The notes below the pieces were generated by a model. The model ran no database searches. It was given only the letters and a program-made list of their open reading frames with translations, and was not told where the DNA came from. A DNA stretch of 64,000 bases from Pseudomonadota bacterium (GTDB lineage: Bacteria; Pseudomonadota; Alphaproteobacteria; Rhodospirillales; Magnetospirillaceae): the NCBI GenBank assembly GCA_021781575.1, contig JAJXWP010000001.1, positions 62,001-126,000 of the forward strand, read 5' to 3'. Every line of letters starts with the position of its first letter. Position 1 is the first letter of the stretch. Position numbers and translations under genes: made by a program. Of this stretch, positions 9,063 through 21,830 are shown piece by piece.

Positions 9063-9781
9063 CCGGTCTTCCGTCCCGCCAGAATCGCTTCGACGAATTC
9101 CGGCACCACTTCCGTCGCCGGTCCGTAAATGGTCTCGTGGAACAGAGTGGCCCCCAGCGACGGCTCGAGATTCAGTTCGATCGTCCGCGCCGGGCCCCGG
9201 CTGCGCACATGGGTGACGAAGCCGGCGGCCGGATAGACATTGCCCGAAGTGCCGACGGCGACGAAGGTTCGGCAGCGGTCGAGTGCGCTGAAAATCAGCG
9301 GCATATCGAGCGGCACCTCGCCGAACCATACCACATGCGGACGCACCCGCCCCTTGTGGTTGCAGCCGGGGCAGACGCTGTCCAGGTCCAGGTCGTCGGG
9401 CCACGGGGAAATCTCGCCGCACAGGTCGCAGCGGCCCTTCAGCAGTTCACCGTGCATGTGGATCAGATTGCGGCTGCCGGCCCGTTCATGCAGGTCGTCG
9501 ATGTTCTGGGTGATGACCACAACCTCTCCCCGCCATTCCCGTTCCAGCCTGGCCAGCGCCAGATGCGCCGCGTTGGGCTGTGCCGAGCCGCTGGCCAGCT
9601 GACGGCGGCGCGCGTTGTAGAAGGCGTGGACCAACTGCGGATTTCGCCGATAGCCCTCGGGCGTGGCGACGTCTTCGAGGCGGACCCGCCCCCATACGCC
9701 GTCGGTATCGCGAAACGTGTCGAGACCCGACTCCTTGGATATCCCGGCCCCGGTCAGCACAACGATGGCCTCATCTGCCAT
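9059..9781 (-). CDS. cobB: NAD-dependent protein deacylase, Sir2 family
   Basis: This 240-residue class III sirtuin removes acyl groups from lysines with NAD consumption. Visible motifs are GAGIS (11-15), TQNIDDLHERAG (91-102), catalytic His110, and zinc cysteines 118, 121, 137 and 140. The Tyr55-x-x-Arg58 pair in AFYNARR is the signature of sirtuins that accept succinyl and malonyl as well as acetyl lysine. Start is an ATG at 9781. It is convergent with the GNAT gene and divergent from the phosphatase gene. acs, the classic substrate of bacterial CobB, lies about 0.8 kb away. Confidence 0.93.
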   Translation of the reverse strand: MADEAIVVLTGAGISKESGLDTFRDTDGVWGRVRLEDVATPEGYRRNPQLVHAFYNARRRQLASGSAQPNAAHLALARLEREWRGEVVVITQNIDDLHERAGSRNLIHMHGELLKGRCDLCGEISPWPDDLDLDSVCPGCNHKGRVRPHVVWFGEVPLDMPLIFSALDRCRTFVAVGTSGNVYPAAGFVTHVRSRGPARTIELNLEPSLGATLFHETIYGPATEVVPEFVEAILAGRKTG

Positions 9782-9851
9782 GGCATTCCCTTTCGACCCG
9801 TGGACGACCCATTATATGTTGGTTGGAAACGTTCTGTCTGGGGTCACTCGC

Positions 9852-10343
9852 TTGGTCAAGGTTCTCTTCGTTTGCACCGGAAACATCTGCCGCTCACCTA
9901 CCGCCGAAGGGCTGATGCGGGCCCATCTTGCCAGGGCCGGCCTGGACCATCTGGTCGAGGTCGACTCCGCCGGGACCCACGGCTACCACGTCGGTGAGCC
10001 ACCAGACCGGAGGAGCGTCGCCGCGGCGCGCCGGCGGCAGGTCGATATCGCGGGCCAGCGGGCTCGCCAACTGACGGCCGACGATTTCACCGAATTCGAC
10101 ATCATCGCCGTGATGGAGCAGCGGCAGCAGCAACAGCTGCTGGCCCACTGCCCGGCCGGACTGGAACATCGCGTGCGGCTGCTGATGAGTTTCGCTCAGG
10201 GCGGCGGCCCCCTCGAGGTCCCCGATCCCTACTACGGCGACGACGGCTTCGACAAGGTATTCGACATGATCGAACGCGGCGTGCTCGGCCTGATCGAACA
10301 TCTGCGCCAGACCAGCCGGGTCGCCGCTGCGACGCACGAATAG
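9852..10343 (+). CDS. Low-molecular-weight protein-tyrosine-phosphatase
   Basis: From a TTG at 9852 this protein of 163 residues begins (M)VKVLFVCTGNICRSP, the usual beginning of the family, with the Cys8-x5-Arg14 P-loop and the acid Asp125 in VPDPYYG. These enzymes dephosphorylate tyrosine residues, often of envelope-polysaccharide kinases, or small phosphoesters. A GGGG run at 9840-9843 gives a plausible ribosome-binding site for the TTG. An ATG at 9816 in the same frame would add 12 residues with a weaker site. No tyrosine kinase gene is nearby, so the partner is unknown. Confidence 0.88.
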   Translation: MVKVLFVCTGNICRSPTAEGLMRAHLARAGLDHLVEVDSAGTHGYHVGEPPDRRSVAAARRRQVDIAGQRARQLTADDFTEFDIIAVMEQRQQQQLLAHCPAGLEHRVRLLMSFAQGGGPLEVPDPYYGDDGFDKVFDMIERGVLGLIEHLRQTSRVAAATHE

Positions 10344-10508
10344 GAAGCTGGGAGCGGAAGGCGGCGCAGGGCTGGCGGCAGAGCGCCGCATGGCCGGTAC
10401 AGCCGGCCAAAATACTGGCTGATGACGGCGTAACCCGGCAAGCCCGCCGGGCGGACGCATCTGCAATGCAGTCCACCCGGCGCAGCTGGTGGGTTCACCG
10501 TTGGGGGT

Positions 10509-10525
10509 GCCCGGCGAGGCCGGGC
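10509..10525. terminator. GC-rich hairpin between convergent genes
   Basis: GCCCGGC, loop GAG, GCCGGGC forms a perfect 7-bp stem between the convergent phosphatase and acs genes. No T-run follows in either direction, so it could work only as a weak or Rho-assisted terminator. Confidence 0.35.
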
Positions 10526-10538
10526 GCCCATTTCCTCC

Positions 10539-12491
10539 TCATGCCCCGGCGCGGTTCATCCGGTTTTCGACCAGATCCTCGACCACTGTCGGGTCGGCCA
10601 GCGTCGAGGTGTCGCCCAGCGCCTGGTACTCGTTGGCCGCGATCTTGCGCAGGATGCGGCGCATGATCTTGCCCGAGCGGGTCTTCGGCAGGCTGGGAGC
10701 CCATTGGATGAGGTCGGGCGAGGCGATCGGGCCGATCTCCTTCCTGACCCAGGCCACCAGCTCCTTGCGCAGCTCTTCGGTGGGGGTCGCCCCAGCGATC
10801 AGGGTGACATAGGCGTAGATGCCCTGGCCCTTGATGTCATGCGGGTATCCCACCACCGCCGCTTCGGCCACCTGGGGATGGGCGACCAAGGCGGATTCCA
10901 CCTCGGCAGTCCCCATGCGGTGGCCGGAGACGTTGATCACGTCGTCGACACGCCCGGTGATCCAGTAATAGCCGTCCTCATCGCGACGACAGCCGTCACC
11001 GGTGAAGTAGAGACCCTTGTAGGTGCTGAAATAGGTCTGCACGAAGCGGTCATGGTCGCCGTAGACGGTTCGCATCATGCCCGGCCAGGCATCCGAGATG
11101 CACAGATTTCCTTCGACCGCCCCTTTCAGCTCGTTGCCTTCGGCGTCGACCACCAGCGGCTTCAGCCCGAAGAAGGGCAGGGTGGCCGAGCCGGGCTTAA
11201 GGGCGATAGCCCCGGGCAGCGGAGTGATGAGGATGCCGCCGGTCTCGGTTTGCCACCAGGTATCGACGATGGGGTTGCGGGCCTCGCCGACCACGTTGTA
11301 GTACCACAGCCAGGCTTCGGGATTGATCGGCTCGCCGACCGTGCCCAGGAGGCGCAGGCTCTTGCGGCTGGTCTTCTTGACCGGACCTTCGCCTTCGCGC
11401 ATCAGCGCGCGGATCGCGGTGGGCGCGGTGTAGAAGATATTCACCTTGTGCTTGTCGATCACCTGCCAGAAACGGGAGCTGTCCGGATAGTTGGGGATGC
11501 CCTCGAACATCATCGTAATGGCGCCATTGGCCAACGGCCCATAGACGATGTAGCTGTGACCGGTCACCCAGCCGACGTCGGCGGTGCACCAGAAAATGTC
11601 CCCGTCATGGTAATCGAAGACGTACTGGTGGGTCATCGAGACATACACCAGATACCCGCCCGAGGTATGCAGGACGCCCTTCGGCTTGCCGGTGGAACCC
11701 GAGGTGTAAAGGATGAACAGGGGATCCTCGGCGCTCATTTCGGCCGCCTTGTGGACCGGCGAGGCCTTGGCGCAGACGTCGTGGTACCAGACGTCGCGGC
11801 CGTGCACCATGTGGACATCGCCGCCGGTACGCTTGACCACCACCACCGTCTTGACGCTCCAGCAAGTCTCCAAGGCCTTGTCGGCATTGACCTTCAGCGG
11901 CACTTTGCGGCCGCCGCGGAGGCCTTCGTCGGCGGTGATCAGGATCGAGCTGTCGCAGTCCTGGATGCGGCCGGCCAAGCTGTCCGGCGAGAATCCGCCG
12001 AACACCACCGAATGGATGGCGCCGATGCGGGCACAGGCCAACATCGCTACCGCCGCCTCGGGAATCATCGGCAGGTAGATGGTGACGCGATCGCCCTTCT
12101 TCACGCCCAGGCCTTCCAGGGCATTGGCAAAGCGGCACACGCGCTCGTGCAACTCCCGGTAGGTAATGTGCTGGGACTCGTTGGGGTCGTCCCCTTCCCA
12201 GATGATGGCGGTCTGATCGCCGCGCTTCTCCAGATGGCGATCCAGGCAGTTGGCGGCGACGTTCAGTGTGCCGTCGGCGAACCACTTGATATGGACGTTG
12301 CCGGTAAACGACACGTCCTTTACTTGAGTATACGGCTTGATCCAGTCGATGCGCTTGCCATGTTCGCCCCAGAACCCTTCGGGATCATTGATCGAGCGCT
12401 CGTACCATTCCTTGTACGTCTTGGCATCGATCAAGGCCGACTTGGCAACGTCGGCGGGCACAGGGAAAAGATGGGTGTCGATGGTATTCAC
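10539..12491 (-). CDS. acs: Acetyl-CoA synthetase (AMP-forming)
   Basis: This 650-residue enzyme activates acetate with ATP and CoA to acetyl-CoA. The adenylation core [12 protein letters not shown] is present. The C-terminal domain contains [13 protein letters not shown] and [11 protein letters not shown], whose Lys608 is the site inactivated by acetylation and restored by CobB in other bacteria. I chose the GTG at 12491 because GGAGG sits 6-7 bases upstream; a longer frame to 12521 lacks a site. The gene is alone on this strand, with its promoter in the 200-bp gap 12492-12692. The sirtuin gene is close by on the same strand. Confidence 0.97.
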   Translation of the reverse strand: MNTIDTHLFPVPADVAKSALIDAKTYKEWYERSINDPEGFWGEHGKRIDWIKPYTQVKDVSFTGNVHIKWFADGTLNVAANCLDRHLEKRGDQTAIIWEGDDPNESQHITYRELHERVCRFANALEGLGVKKGDRVTIYLPMIPEAAVAMLACARIGAIHSVVFGGFSPDSLAGRIQDCDSSILITADEGLRGGRKVPLKVNADKALETCWSVKTVVVVKRTGGDVHMVHGRDVWYHDVCAKASPVHKAAEMSAEDPLFILYTSGSTGKPKGVLHTSGGYLVYVSMTHQYVFDYHDGDIFWCTADVGWVTGHSYIVYGPLANGAITMMFEGIPNYPDSSRFWQVIDKHKVNIFYTAPTAIRALMREGEGPVKKTSRKSLRLLGTVGEPINPEAWLWYYNVVGEARNPIVDTWWQTETGGILITPLPGAIALKPGSATLPFFGLKPLVVDAEGNELKGAVEGNLCISDAWPGMMRTVYGDHDRFVQTYFSTYKGLYFTGDGCRRDEDGYYWITGRVDDVINVSGHRMGTAEVESALVAHPQVAEAAVVGYPHDIKGQGIYAYVTLIAGATPTEELRKELVAWVRKEIGPIASPDLIQWAPSLPKTRSGKIMRRILRKIAANEYQALGDTSTLADPTVVEDLVENRMNRAGA

Positions 12492-12692
12492 AGGCGTCCT
12501 CCGCTTTTGATCCAAGGGCAATGCTCGCGCATCCCTAGATTGTTTTTTTGCCGAAGTGATGAAGGATTATCGTCAATTGGCAATGATCAGACAAGTCCGT
12601 GCGGCCTAATGGTACAGGATTTATACGGGTTTTCGCATGCGACCGGATGGCCTAGCTATATTTGGTCACCCAGCCGGCTCCAACCCCAGCAT

Positions 12693-13112
12693 TTAGTCAT
12701 GTGCCGCCCCGATTCCGCCGAGCCGGCAGATATGCGTCCACGCGGCTTCGTCAACCGGCATTACCGACAGGCGTGACTGGCGGACCAGGGCAAGATGGGC
12801 AAGCCGGGGATCGGTCCTGATCCGGTCCAAGCCCACCGGCTGCGGCATCGATGCCACGGTCTTCATGTCGACCATGACGAAACGGCCGGTCGAGTCGCTG
12901 GGGTCTGGATAGGACTCCCGCACGATCTCGACGACGCCGACAATGCGCCTCTCGCCCACTGAATGGTAAAAGAACGCCTGATCGCCGAGGCGCATGGCCT
13001 TCAGATTGTTGGCCGCCTGGAAATTTCGCACACCGTCCCAATGTGTCGTGCCGGCCTTCACCTGGTCGTCCCACGACCAATGCCCAGGCTCGGACTTGAC
13101 CAGCCAATACAC
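12693..13112 (-). CDS. EVE domain-containing protein
   Basis: This protein of 139 residues has the EVE (PUA-like) pattern: YWLVKSEP at the start, WDGVRNFQAANNLKAM, LGDQAFFYHS, and a C-terminal SRLSVMPVDEAAW. EVE domains are thought to bind modified bases in DNA or RNA; the cellular role of this type is not settled. The GTG at 13112 is favoured because GGAGG lies 11 bases before it and family members begin with YWLVKSEP; a TTG at 13121 would leave only two bases after the site. It follows the YciI gene by 24 bp on the same strand. Confidence 0.9.
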   Translation of the reverse strand: MYWLVKSEPGHWSWDDQVKAGTTHWDGVRNFQAANNLKAMRLGDQAFFYHSVGERRIVGVVEIVRESYPDPSDSTGRFVMVDMKTVASMPQPVGLDRIRTDPRLAHLALVRQSRLSVMPVDEAAWTHICRLGGIGAAHD

Positions 13113-13136
13113 GACGCGCAATTCCTCCAGATCAAT

Positions 13137-13415
13137 TTACGGCAAGACTTTCTTATAAGGCCGAATGATCACCGCCTCGAACAGCCCTGCTTTGGTATAA
13201 GGGTCGGCGGCGAAAAACGCCTCGGCCGCCTCCCGATCAGGGAAGTCGACAATGAAGACGCTGCCGGTCATGCCCTGGCGATCTTCGGTCTGGGTCGGTC
13301 CACCGATGACGATCTTGTCGAGGTTCGCCCGGGCGTATTCCAGATGTGCGGCACGGTTGGCCAGCCGGAGCTCCTGGCGACCGGGTTTGTCGATGCATTG
13401 GACAAAAAACAGCAT
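13137..13415 (-). CDS. YciI family protein
   Basis: This small protein has 92 residues from an ATG at 13415, which has GGAGG five to six bases upstream. It matches the YciI dimeric alpha/beta-barrel family: MLFFVQCIDKPG, RAAHLEYA, GGPTQTED, GSVFIVDFPDREAAEAFFAADPYTKAGLF. Members are small cytosolic proteins with a conserved His and Asp and mostly unknown substrates. It sits between gpsA and the EVE gene on the same strand and is probably co-transcribed with them. Confidence 0.88.
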   Translation of the reverse strand: MLFFVQCIDKPGRQELRLANRAAHLEYARANLDKIVIGGPTQTEDRQGMTGSVFIVDFPDREAAEAFFAADPYTKAGLFEAVIIRPYKKVLP

Positions 13416-13477
13416 GATTGCCTCCGTAAGCATTCGTTCGGAAATAACTGCGCCAATTTCGCTCAAACGCCAAGCCC

Positions 13478-13492
13478 GCGCGCGTAGCGCGC
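13478..13492. terminator. Short GC hairpin after gpsA
   Basis: GCGCGC, loop GTA, GCGCGC gives a 6-bp stem between the gpsA stop and the YciI start. There is no T-tract, so it may only attenuate transcription. Confidence 0.25.
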
Positions 13493-13498
13493 AACCTG

Positions 13499-14503
13499 TC
13501 AACTACCGGGGACGTAGCCCAGTTCGCCGGTAAACGGCCGGGCCAGCAGGCCACGGATGGTTTCCTCAATGCCGATACCGCGGTAAAGCAAGCCGTTCAC
13601 CGCCGCGCAGATGGGCATCTCGACACCCAGGCGGGCGGCCAGGTCGACCACCGAACCGGCCGTGGCCACCCCCTCGGTCACCGAGCGGCGTTCGGCCAGG
13701 ATGTCGGCAAGAGCGTGGCCCTGACCGAGGGCGACGCCAAGGGAATAGTTGCGCGACTGCGTCGACGAAGCGGTAAGGATCAGATCTCCCAGGCCGGACA
13801 GGCCCATGCAGGTGGCCGGCCGGGCGCCGCGGGCCACCGCCAGCCGCGACAGCTCAGCCAGGCCGCGGGTGATCAGGGCGGCCCGGGCGTTGTCGCCCAG
13901 CCGTCTCCCCTCCACCACGCCGCAGGCGATGGCCAGGACGTTCTTCACTGCGCCGCCCATCTCGGCGCCGGTAACGTCATCGGTGAGGTAGGGGCGGAAG
14001 GTCGGAGTACCGATGGCTTGCACCAGGGCTTGGCCGAGGACGGTGTCCTCGCAGGCCAAGGTCACCGCGGTGGGCAGGCCGCGCGCCACCTCGATGGCGA
14101 AGGTCGGTCCCGACAGCACGGCGCGTTCGGCCTCCGGCAATTCCTCGGCCACCACCTCGGTCATCAGGGCGCAGCTCTGCGTCTCGATGCCCTTGGCGCA
14201 GATCACCGCCACCGTGCCAGGCTTCCAGGCCGGCCGCAGGCGGCGGCATATCGCCCGAAGGAACTGTGCCGGCACCACCAGCAGAACGGCGTCGGCCGCC
14301 GCCGCTGCCGCCAGGTCGACGGTCGGCCTGACCCCTTCCAGCGCCACTTCGGACAGGAACAGCGGATTGCGTCCGTCGCGAACGATGCCCTCCGCCACTT
14401 CCGGCTCATGGGCCCACAAGACGACGTTGCGCCCCGCCCGGCGAGCCGTGGCGGCCAGCGCCGTGCCCCATGCCCCGGCGCCGATAATGCCGATCGTTTC
14501 CAT
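13499..14503 (-). CDS. gpsA: Glycerol-3-phosphate dehydrogenase [NAD(P)+]
   Basis: This 334-residue cytosolic enzyme reduces dihydroxyacetone phosphate to sn-glycerol 3-phosphate for phospholipid synthesis. The N-terminal Rossmann motif GAGAWGTALA, the catalytic-lysine segment GGAVKNVLAIA and the C-terminal signature TEGVATAGSV are all present. The ATG at 14503 has a GGGGAGG site five bases upstream; another in-frame ATG at 14518 lies before that site. The gene follows tsaD with a 38-bp gap, so they probably share a transcript. Confidence 0.96.
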   Translation of the reverse strand: METIGIIGAGAWGTALAATARRAGRNVVLWAHEPEVAEGIVRDGRNPLFLSEVALEGVRPTVDLAAAAAADAVLLVVPAQFLRAICRRLRPAWKPGTVAVICAKGIETQSCALMTEVVAEELPEAERAVLSGPTFAIEVARGLPTAVTLACEDTVLGQALVQAIGTPTFRPYLTDDVTGAEMGGAVKNVLAIACGVVEGRRLGDNARAALITRGLAELSRLAVARGARPATCMGLSGLGDLILTASSTQSRNYSLGVALGQGHALADILAERRSVTEGVATAGSVVDLAARLGVEMPICAAVNGLLYRGIGIEETIRGLLARPFTGELGYVPGS

Positions 14504-14541
14504 CCCTGCCTCCCCCATCCCGATGGTGTTGCCTTGACCGG

Positions 14542-16588
<2,047 letters not shown>

Positions 16589-16589
<1 letters not shown>

Positions 16590-17307
16590 TGACTCGCCGC
16601 GCCCTGGTCACCCGCCCCCGGGAAGATGCCGAGGGCATCAGCCGGGCGCTCGAATCCCGCGGCTTCGCCGTTCAGATCGAACCCTTGCTGGACATCGTCA
16701 TCGAGCGAGGGCTGAGCCTGCCGCTGACCGGTGTGCAGGGAATCCTCGCCACCAGCGCCAATGGCGTCCGGGCGCTGGCGGCCAATCTGGACGACCGCGG
16801 GCTGCCGCTGTGGGCGGTGGGCGATGCCACGGCGGCCTGCGCCCGCGAGTTGGGATTCCGACAGGTGGAGAGCGCCGGTGGTAATGTTGAAATGCTTGCC
16901 GACCTGGTTGCCCGCCGCGTCGATCCAAGCGGCGGGGCCCTGCTGCATGCGGCGGCCAGCAAGCTGGCCGGCGACCTGAGCGGCCGATTGGGCGCACTGG
17001 GCTTCGAAGTGCGGCGGGCGGTCCTCTACGAGGCGCGTGTGGCGACCGCTCTCAGCCCCTCGCTGATCGCCTCTTTGGACCAGGAAGACATTGACCTGGC
17101 TCTGTTTTTCTCTCCCCGCACGGCGGCGACCTTTGTTACCCTGGTCGAGGCTGCCAACCGCCCGGCGGCCTGCCGGCCGATCGCCGCTTACGCCTTGAGC
17201 AAAGCGGTGGCCGGAGAACTCGCCGCCTTGCCGTGGCGCGTCATGTGCACCGCGGCGAGACCCGATCAGGAGGCGTTGCTCGCCGCCATCGACGAGGGGG
17301 AACGACC

Positions 17308-17311
<4 letters not shown>
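16589..17311 (+). CDS. hemD: Uroporphyrinogen-III synthase
   Basis: This protein of 240 residues closes and inverts ring D of hydroxymethylbilane. HemD sequences vary, and identification rests on the start TRRALVTRPREDAEGISRALESRGF, the middle ILATSANGVRALA, the late segment DLALFFSPRTAATF, the length and the position directly behind hemC. The start ATG overlaps the hemC stop by one base, and its end overlaps the next gene by four (ATGA). Confidence 0.93.
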
Positions 17312-18720
<1,409 letters not shown>

Positions 18721-18730
18721 TTCTTTTCAG

Positions 18731-18768
18731 GGGGTTAGCTCAGGCGATGGGCTAGCCCCTTTTCTTTT
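18731..18768 (+). terminator. Intrinsic terminator after tRNA-Thr
   Basis: GGGGTTAGCTC (18731-18741), loop AGGCGAT, GGGCTAGCCCC (18749-18759) forms an 11-bp stem with two G-T pairs, followed by TTTTCTTTT. It is well placed to end the hemC-D-HemY-tRNA transcript. Confidence 0.85.
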
Positions 18769-18866
18769 GCGAGCTGCGTCCGGGCGGGTGGCCGAAATTC
18801 CTGGATCAGACGACAGATCGAAGCTATTTCCGTTGCCCTATCGTAGGACCTAAGGGAGGCAACAAA

Positions 18867-19190
18867 ATGTCCCATAAGTACCATGTGTTCGTTTGTACCC
18901 AGCAGCGGCCGGAAGGCCATCCGCGCGGATGCTGCACCAGCCGGGGCGGCGGCGCGCCGTTTTTTGACCGGTTGGTCGAACTGATGAACCAGCGTGATCT
19001 GTGGAACAGCGGCGTCAGTGCAGCCCAGAGCAGCTGCCTCGGCTTCTGCAAGTTCGGCCCGGAGATGGTGGTCTATCCCGAGGGCGTATGGTACCGGCCC
19101 GAAAAAGTCGAGGACATCGACGAGATCGTCCAGTCCCATTTGGTGGACGGCAAGCCTGTCGAGCGCGTTCGGATCTATCCGACCAAGTGA
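18867..19190 (+). CDS. [2Fe-2S] thioredoxin-like ferredoxin
   Basis: This 107-residue protein has the pattern of Shethna-type thioredoxin-fold ferredoxins: Cys10 in FVCTQQRPEGHPRG, Cys22/23 just after, then Cys57 and Cys61 in CLGFCKFGP. Four of these cysteines should ligate a [2Fe-2S] cluster; the tandem Cys22-Cys23 leaves the exact second ligand open. The electron partner is unknown. The start ATG has a strong GGGAGG site eight bases upstream. It stands alone after the tRNA terminator; a GC-rich bulged hairpin at about 19202-19226 just after the stop may end its transcript. Confidence 0.88.
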   Translation: MSHKYHVFVCTQQRPEGHPRGCCTSRGGGAPFFDRLVELMNQRDLWNSGVSAAQSSCLGFCKFGPEMVVYPEGVWYRPEKVEDIDEIVQSHLVDGKPVERVRIYPTK

Positions 19191-19874
19191 GGCGGGAAGG
19201 GGGCGGCCCGGCGACGGCCGGCCGCCGACCGGTACCGCCGATACGGTACGGACAAGGCAGTGGACGCGAGCTGTGACGGCAGTCACCGACGCCGGACCCG
19301 GTTCATGCTGGAATGCTTCCATCTTGACACCCGGCCCCATCTTGAACAGCCAGTGCCATATGCCTGCTGACCTGCCTTGCCATCCCTGGATTTCCGTTTG
19401 CGCATCGGCCCGAGGCGTAACGCTGCCGTCGGCCCGAGGCGAAAAATCCGTTGCGCGCCACAATTTCGAAGCATTGCGGGTTATCGGCGCTGCCCTCGTC
19501 GGTCGGCAAATGCCCCTGTGGCGAAGGCTCTTCACCAAGGAACTTACCCTCGCATCGCACTATTTCGCCGTCCAGGTGGCCCTGGCCATCGGGCTTTCCG
19601 TGGTTTTCCCACGGAGCAAGGCGAGGGCGACGGGCCAGATCGACCGCCGCGCCCGCCTGCTGGCGGCGCGGGCGGCGGCCGCAATTCTCGACGATATTCC
19701 GCCGTTTCTCACACAGGAGGCGGAAGCCTATGTTCGGCCGACGGAACAGCGCAGAGTCATGCAATCGGCCAAGCCCCTCCGGATCAGGACGTTGATGCCC
19801 TGCCCGTTCGACCGGCGCAATCTGTGGCGGCCACCGCCAGCCCGCTGAAGACTGGAGGCGACCAGGCCGGGCGC
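19191..19874. other. Long stretch without a secure gene
   Basis: These 684 bp between the ferredoxin and the chemoreceptor contain no recognisable family. There is a GC hairpin at 19202-19226. An ORF at 19510-19848 (listed separately) is the best coding candidate. A textbook AGGAGG site at 19716-19721 lies eight bases before an ATG at 19730, but that frame stops after 21 codons; a neighbouring frame then stays open to 19901. This could be a decayed gene start or chance. Confidence 0.4.
19510..19848 (+). CDS. Hypothetical protein (uncertain)
   Basis: This 112-codon frame starts with MPLWRRLFTKELTLASHYFAVQVALAIGLSVVF, a basic start followed by an amphipathic-to-hydrophobic stretch. It continues with an Arg/Ala-rich helix and IDDIPPFLTQEAEAYV-like sequence. 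Third codon positions are mostly G or C, as in real genes here. There is no clear ribosome-binding site before the ATG and I know no related family. It may be a small membrane-associated protein or a remnant. Confidence 0.3.
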   Translation: MPLWRRLFTKELTLASHYFAVQVALAIGLSVVFPRSKARATGQIDRRARLLAARAAAAILDDIPPFLTQEAEAYVRPTEQRRVMQSAKPLRIRTLMPCPFDRRNLWRPPPAR

Positions 19875-21830
19875 TCAGGCGGCATGTCCAAGCTGCCTTG
19901 AAATCCAGCTGTCAAGCACCGGCCGGCCGGCCTCCGAAATCTTCACCCGGCAGCAGTCCTTGCTGGCCCCGGCGACGATTGCCGGCAGGTCGAGGCCATC
20001 CAGCTGAAGCCTGACTTCTTCGCCCGGTCGCGGTCCGACGATGCCCCCGACGCAGGCGCCGTCCGCCGAGACATCGCGCAAATCACCGTCCCATGCGCCG
20101 TTGCCGCCGCTGATTCGCGCCCTGGCCTTGATCAGCCGGCGTGGAACGGCACGGCGGTCCACCTCCGGAGTCGCTGTGCGAACCACCCGGTTGAGAACCT
20201 GGCCAAGCCCGGTCAACTGTTCGGCCATGGAATCGAGCATGGTCTCGACTGCCCCGGCTTGCTTCCCGGTGTCGACGGCTTCCCTGGCCACCTCGGCGAT
20301 CCGCCCGCTCACCTCCTCGGCGGCCTGGGCCGACTGTTGCACCGTGCGTGATATCTCGGTGGTGGCGGCGTGCTGCTGCTCGACCGCCGCGGCCACCGAT
20401 TCGGCGATGGTTTCAACGCTCCGCACGCTGGCGACGGTGCCTTCGATGGCTGCGGCAACACGGCCGGCCATGTCCTTCAGCGTGCCGATCCGTTGGGTGA
20501 TCTCCTCGGTCTGGCGGGCGGTCTGGGTGGCCAGCAACTTGACCTCGTTGGCGACCACGGCAAAACCTTTACCCGCATCGCCGGCGCGGGCCGCCTCAAT
20601 GGTGGCGTTCAAGGCCAGGAGGTTGGTCTGGGCGGCGATATCGGCGATCAGCTGCACCACCTGGTCGATCGACACCATGGCTTCGGCAAGGCTGTCGACG
20701 GTAACCGAGGCATTGCCGGCGGCACCCACCGCCTCGACCACGACACTGCGCGACCGTTCCACTTGCGATGTGATCTCGCGGATCGAAGCCGACAGCTGGG
20801 CCGCCGTCCCCGCCAGACTTTGCGCGTTGGCCAAGCTTTGCGCTGCCGCCGTGGCGACCAGTTGGGAATTGTTCTCCATCCGCTGCGCCGCCGCGGCCAT
20901 CTGTTTGGCTGTCTGATGGACCTGGGTGCTCTCGCCGGCCACCCGGTCGACGGCGGTAGAGGTCTGTGCCTCGATGTTCTCGGCCATCGATGACAAGGCG
21001 GCGCGCCGCTCGCTTTCATTCTTTTCTTGCTGATGTTCCCGCTCGGCGGCGATGCGCTCCACGGCGATCGACTGTTGTTGGAACACCAGTACGGCACGCG
21101 CCATGTCGCCGATCTCATCGGCTCGTTCGACCGCCGGCAATTGCAGCGCGAGTTCACCCTCCGCCAGCCGCCGGGTGACGGTGGCGAGCCGCAGTAGCGG
21201 TCTGATAATGCCCTGCGCCAGATAGGCGACAAGGGCGGTACCGACAATCGCCGCCACGACGAAGGATCCGTTGACCCACAGGAAGTCATTCCACGCCAAG
21301 GCTGCCGCATTCGGATCGACCTTGCCCAGCGCGGCGATGCGCCGCATATGGCCGAGATCCATGTAGATCAGGCACAACCACGCGACCAGCGACGGCAGCG
21401 CGGCGATGGCCCAAAGGCGCAGAGCCACCCGGCCACGAAGCAGCCGGCACCAGGAGCGCAGGAAATGCGGACCGCTTCCGCATTCACCGGCCGCCCGCTG
21501 CCAGGTGAACATGGCGGCATAGAGGCGCTTCGCCGCCGCCTCGAACGAGGCCGCGGCCGTCTTGTCGCCGTCGAGGGCCTTGGCCAGCGTCTCGCCGGCG
21601 CTGCGATGGAATTGTGCATGCAGGCCGGTCACCGAGCGGTAGCCCGGCGAGTCGCGCAGTTCGGCCGGCAGGGCGGGATCGTGCAGCCATCTGCCGAAAC
21701 CGCAGAGGTCATCCCTGGCCACGTCGGCTGGTTTGAATTCACTGCGCCCGGTTTCGGCGGCCCGCCGGAGTCGGGTGTTCCACAAGGTGTGAGCCCCCAC
21801 CGCCCTGGCGATTTCCTCGTTGATTCCCAT
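19875..21830 (-). CDS. Methyl-accepting chemotaxis protein with N-terminal CZB and C-terminal PilZ domains
   Basis: This 651-residue receptor starts with a cytoplasmic CZB zinc-binding domain: His14 (AHTLW), Cys43 (CGFGRWL), His71 and His75 (LHAQFH) make the 3-His/1-Cys site. Two membrane segments follow (about 135-157 and 188-205), then a HAMP domain and a long coiled MCP signalling domain with the hairpin tip [20 protein letters not shown]. The C-terminal 85 residues form a PilZ domain with RAVPR (RxxxR) and DVSADG (DxSxxG), the c-di-GMP-binding motifs. It should report zinc or oxidant state and c-di-GMP to CheA. No che genes are adjacent. Confidence 0.93.
   Translation of the reverse strand: MGINEEIARAVGAHTLWNTRLRRAAETGRSEFKPADVARDDLCGFGRWLHDPALPAELRDSPGYRSVTGLHAQFHRSAGETLAKALDGDKTAAASFEAAAKRLYAAMFTWQRAAGECGSGPHFLRSWCRLLRGRVALRLWAIAALPSLVAWLCLIYMDLGHMRRIAALGKVDPNAAALAWNDFLWVNGSFVVAAIVGTALVAYLAQGIIRPLLRLATVTRRLAEGELALQLPAVERADEIGDMARAVLVFQQQSIAVERIAAEREHQQEKNESERRAALSSMAENIEAQTSTAVDRVAGESTQVHQTAKQMAAAAQRMENNSQLVATAAAQSLANAQSLAGTAAQLSASIREITSQVERSRSVVVEAVGAAGNASVTVDSLAEAMVSIDQVVQLIADIAAQTNLLALNATIEAARAGDAGKGFAVVANEVKLLATQTARQTEEITQRIGTLKDMAGRVAAAIEGTVASVRSVETIAESVAAAVEQQHAATTEISRTVQQSAQAAEEVSGRIAEVAREAVDTGKQAGAVETMLDSMAEQLTGLGQVLNRVVRTATPEVDRRAVPRRLIKARARISGGNGAWDGDLRDVSADGACVGGIVGPRPGEEVRLQLDGLDLPAIVAGASKDCCRVKISEAGRPVLDSWISRQLGHAA

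Noticed and set aside
12492-12692. Small gene or RNA upstream of acs
   Set aside because: Only a T-run and scattered short repeats were seen; best explained as the acs promoter region.
18735-19538. Minus-strand frame across the ferredoxin gene and the following gap
   Set aside because: Antisense to a clear [2Fe-2S] protein and without any recognisable motif.
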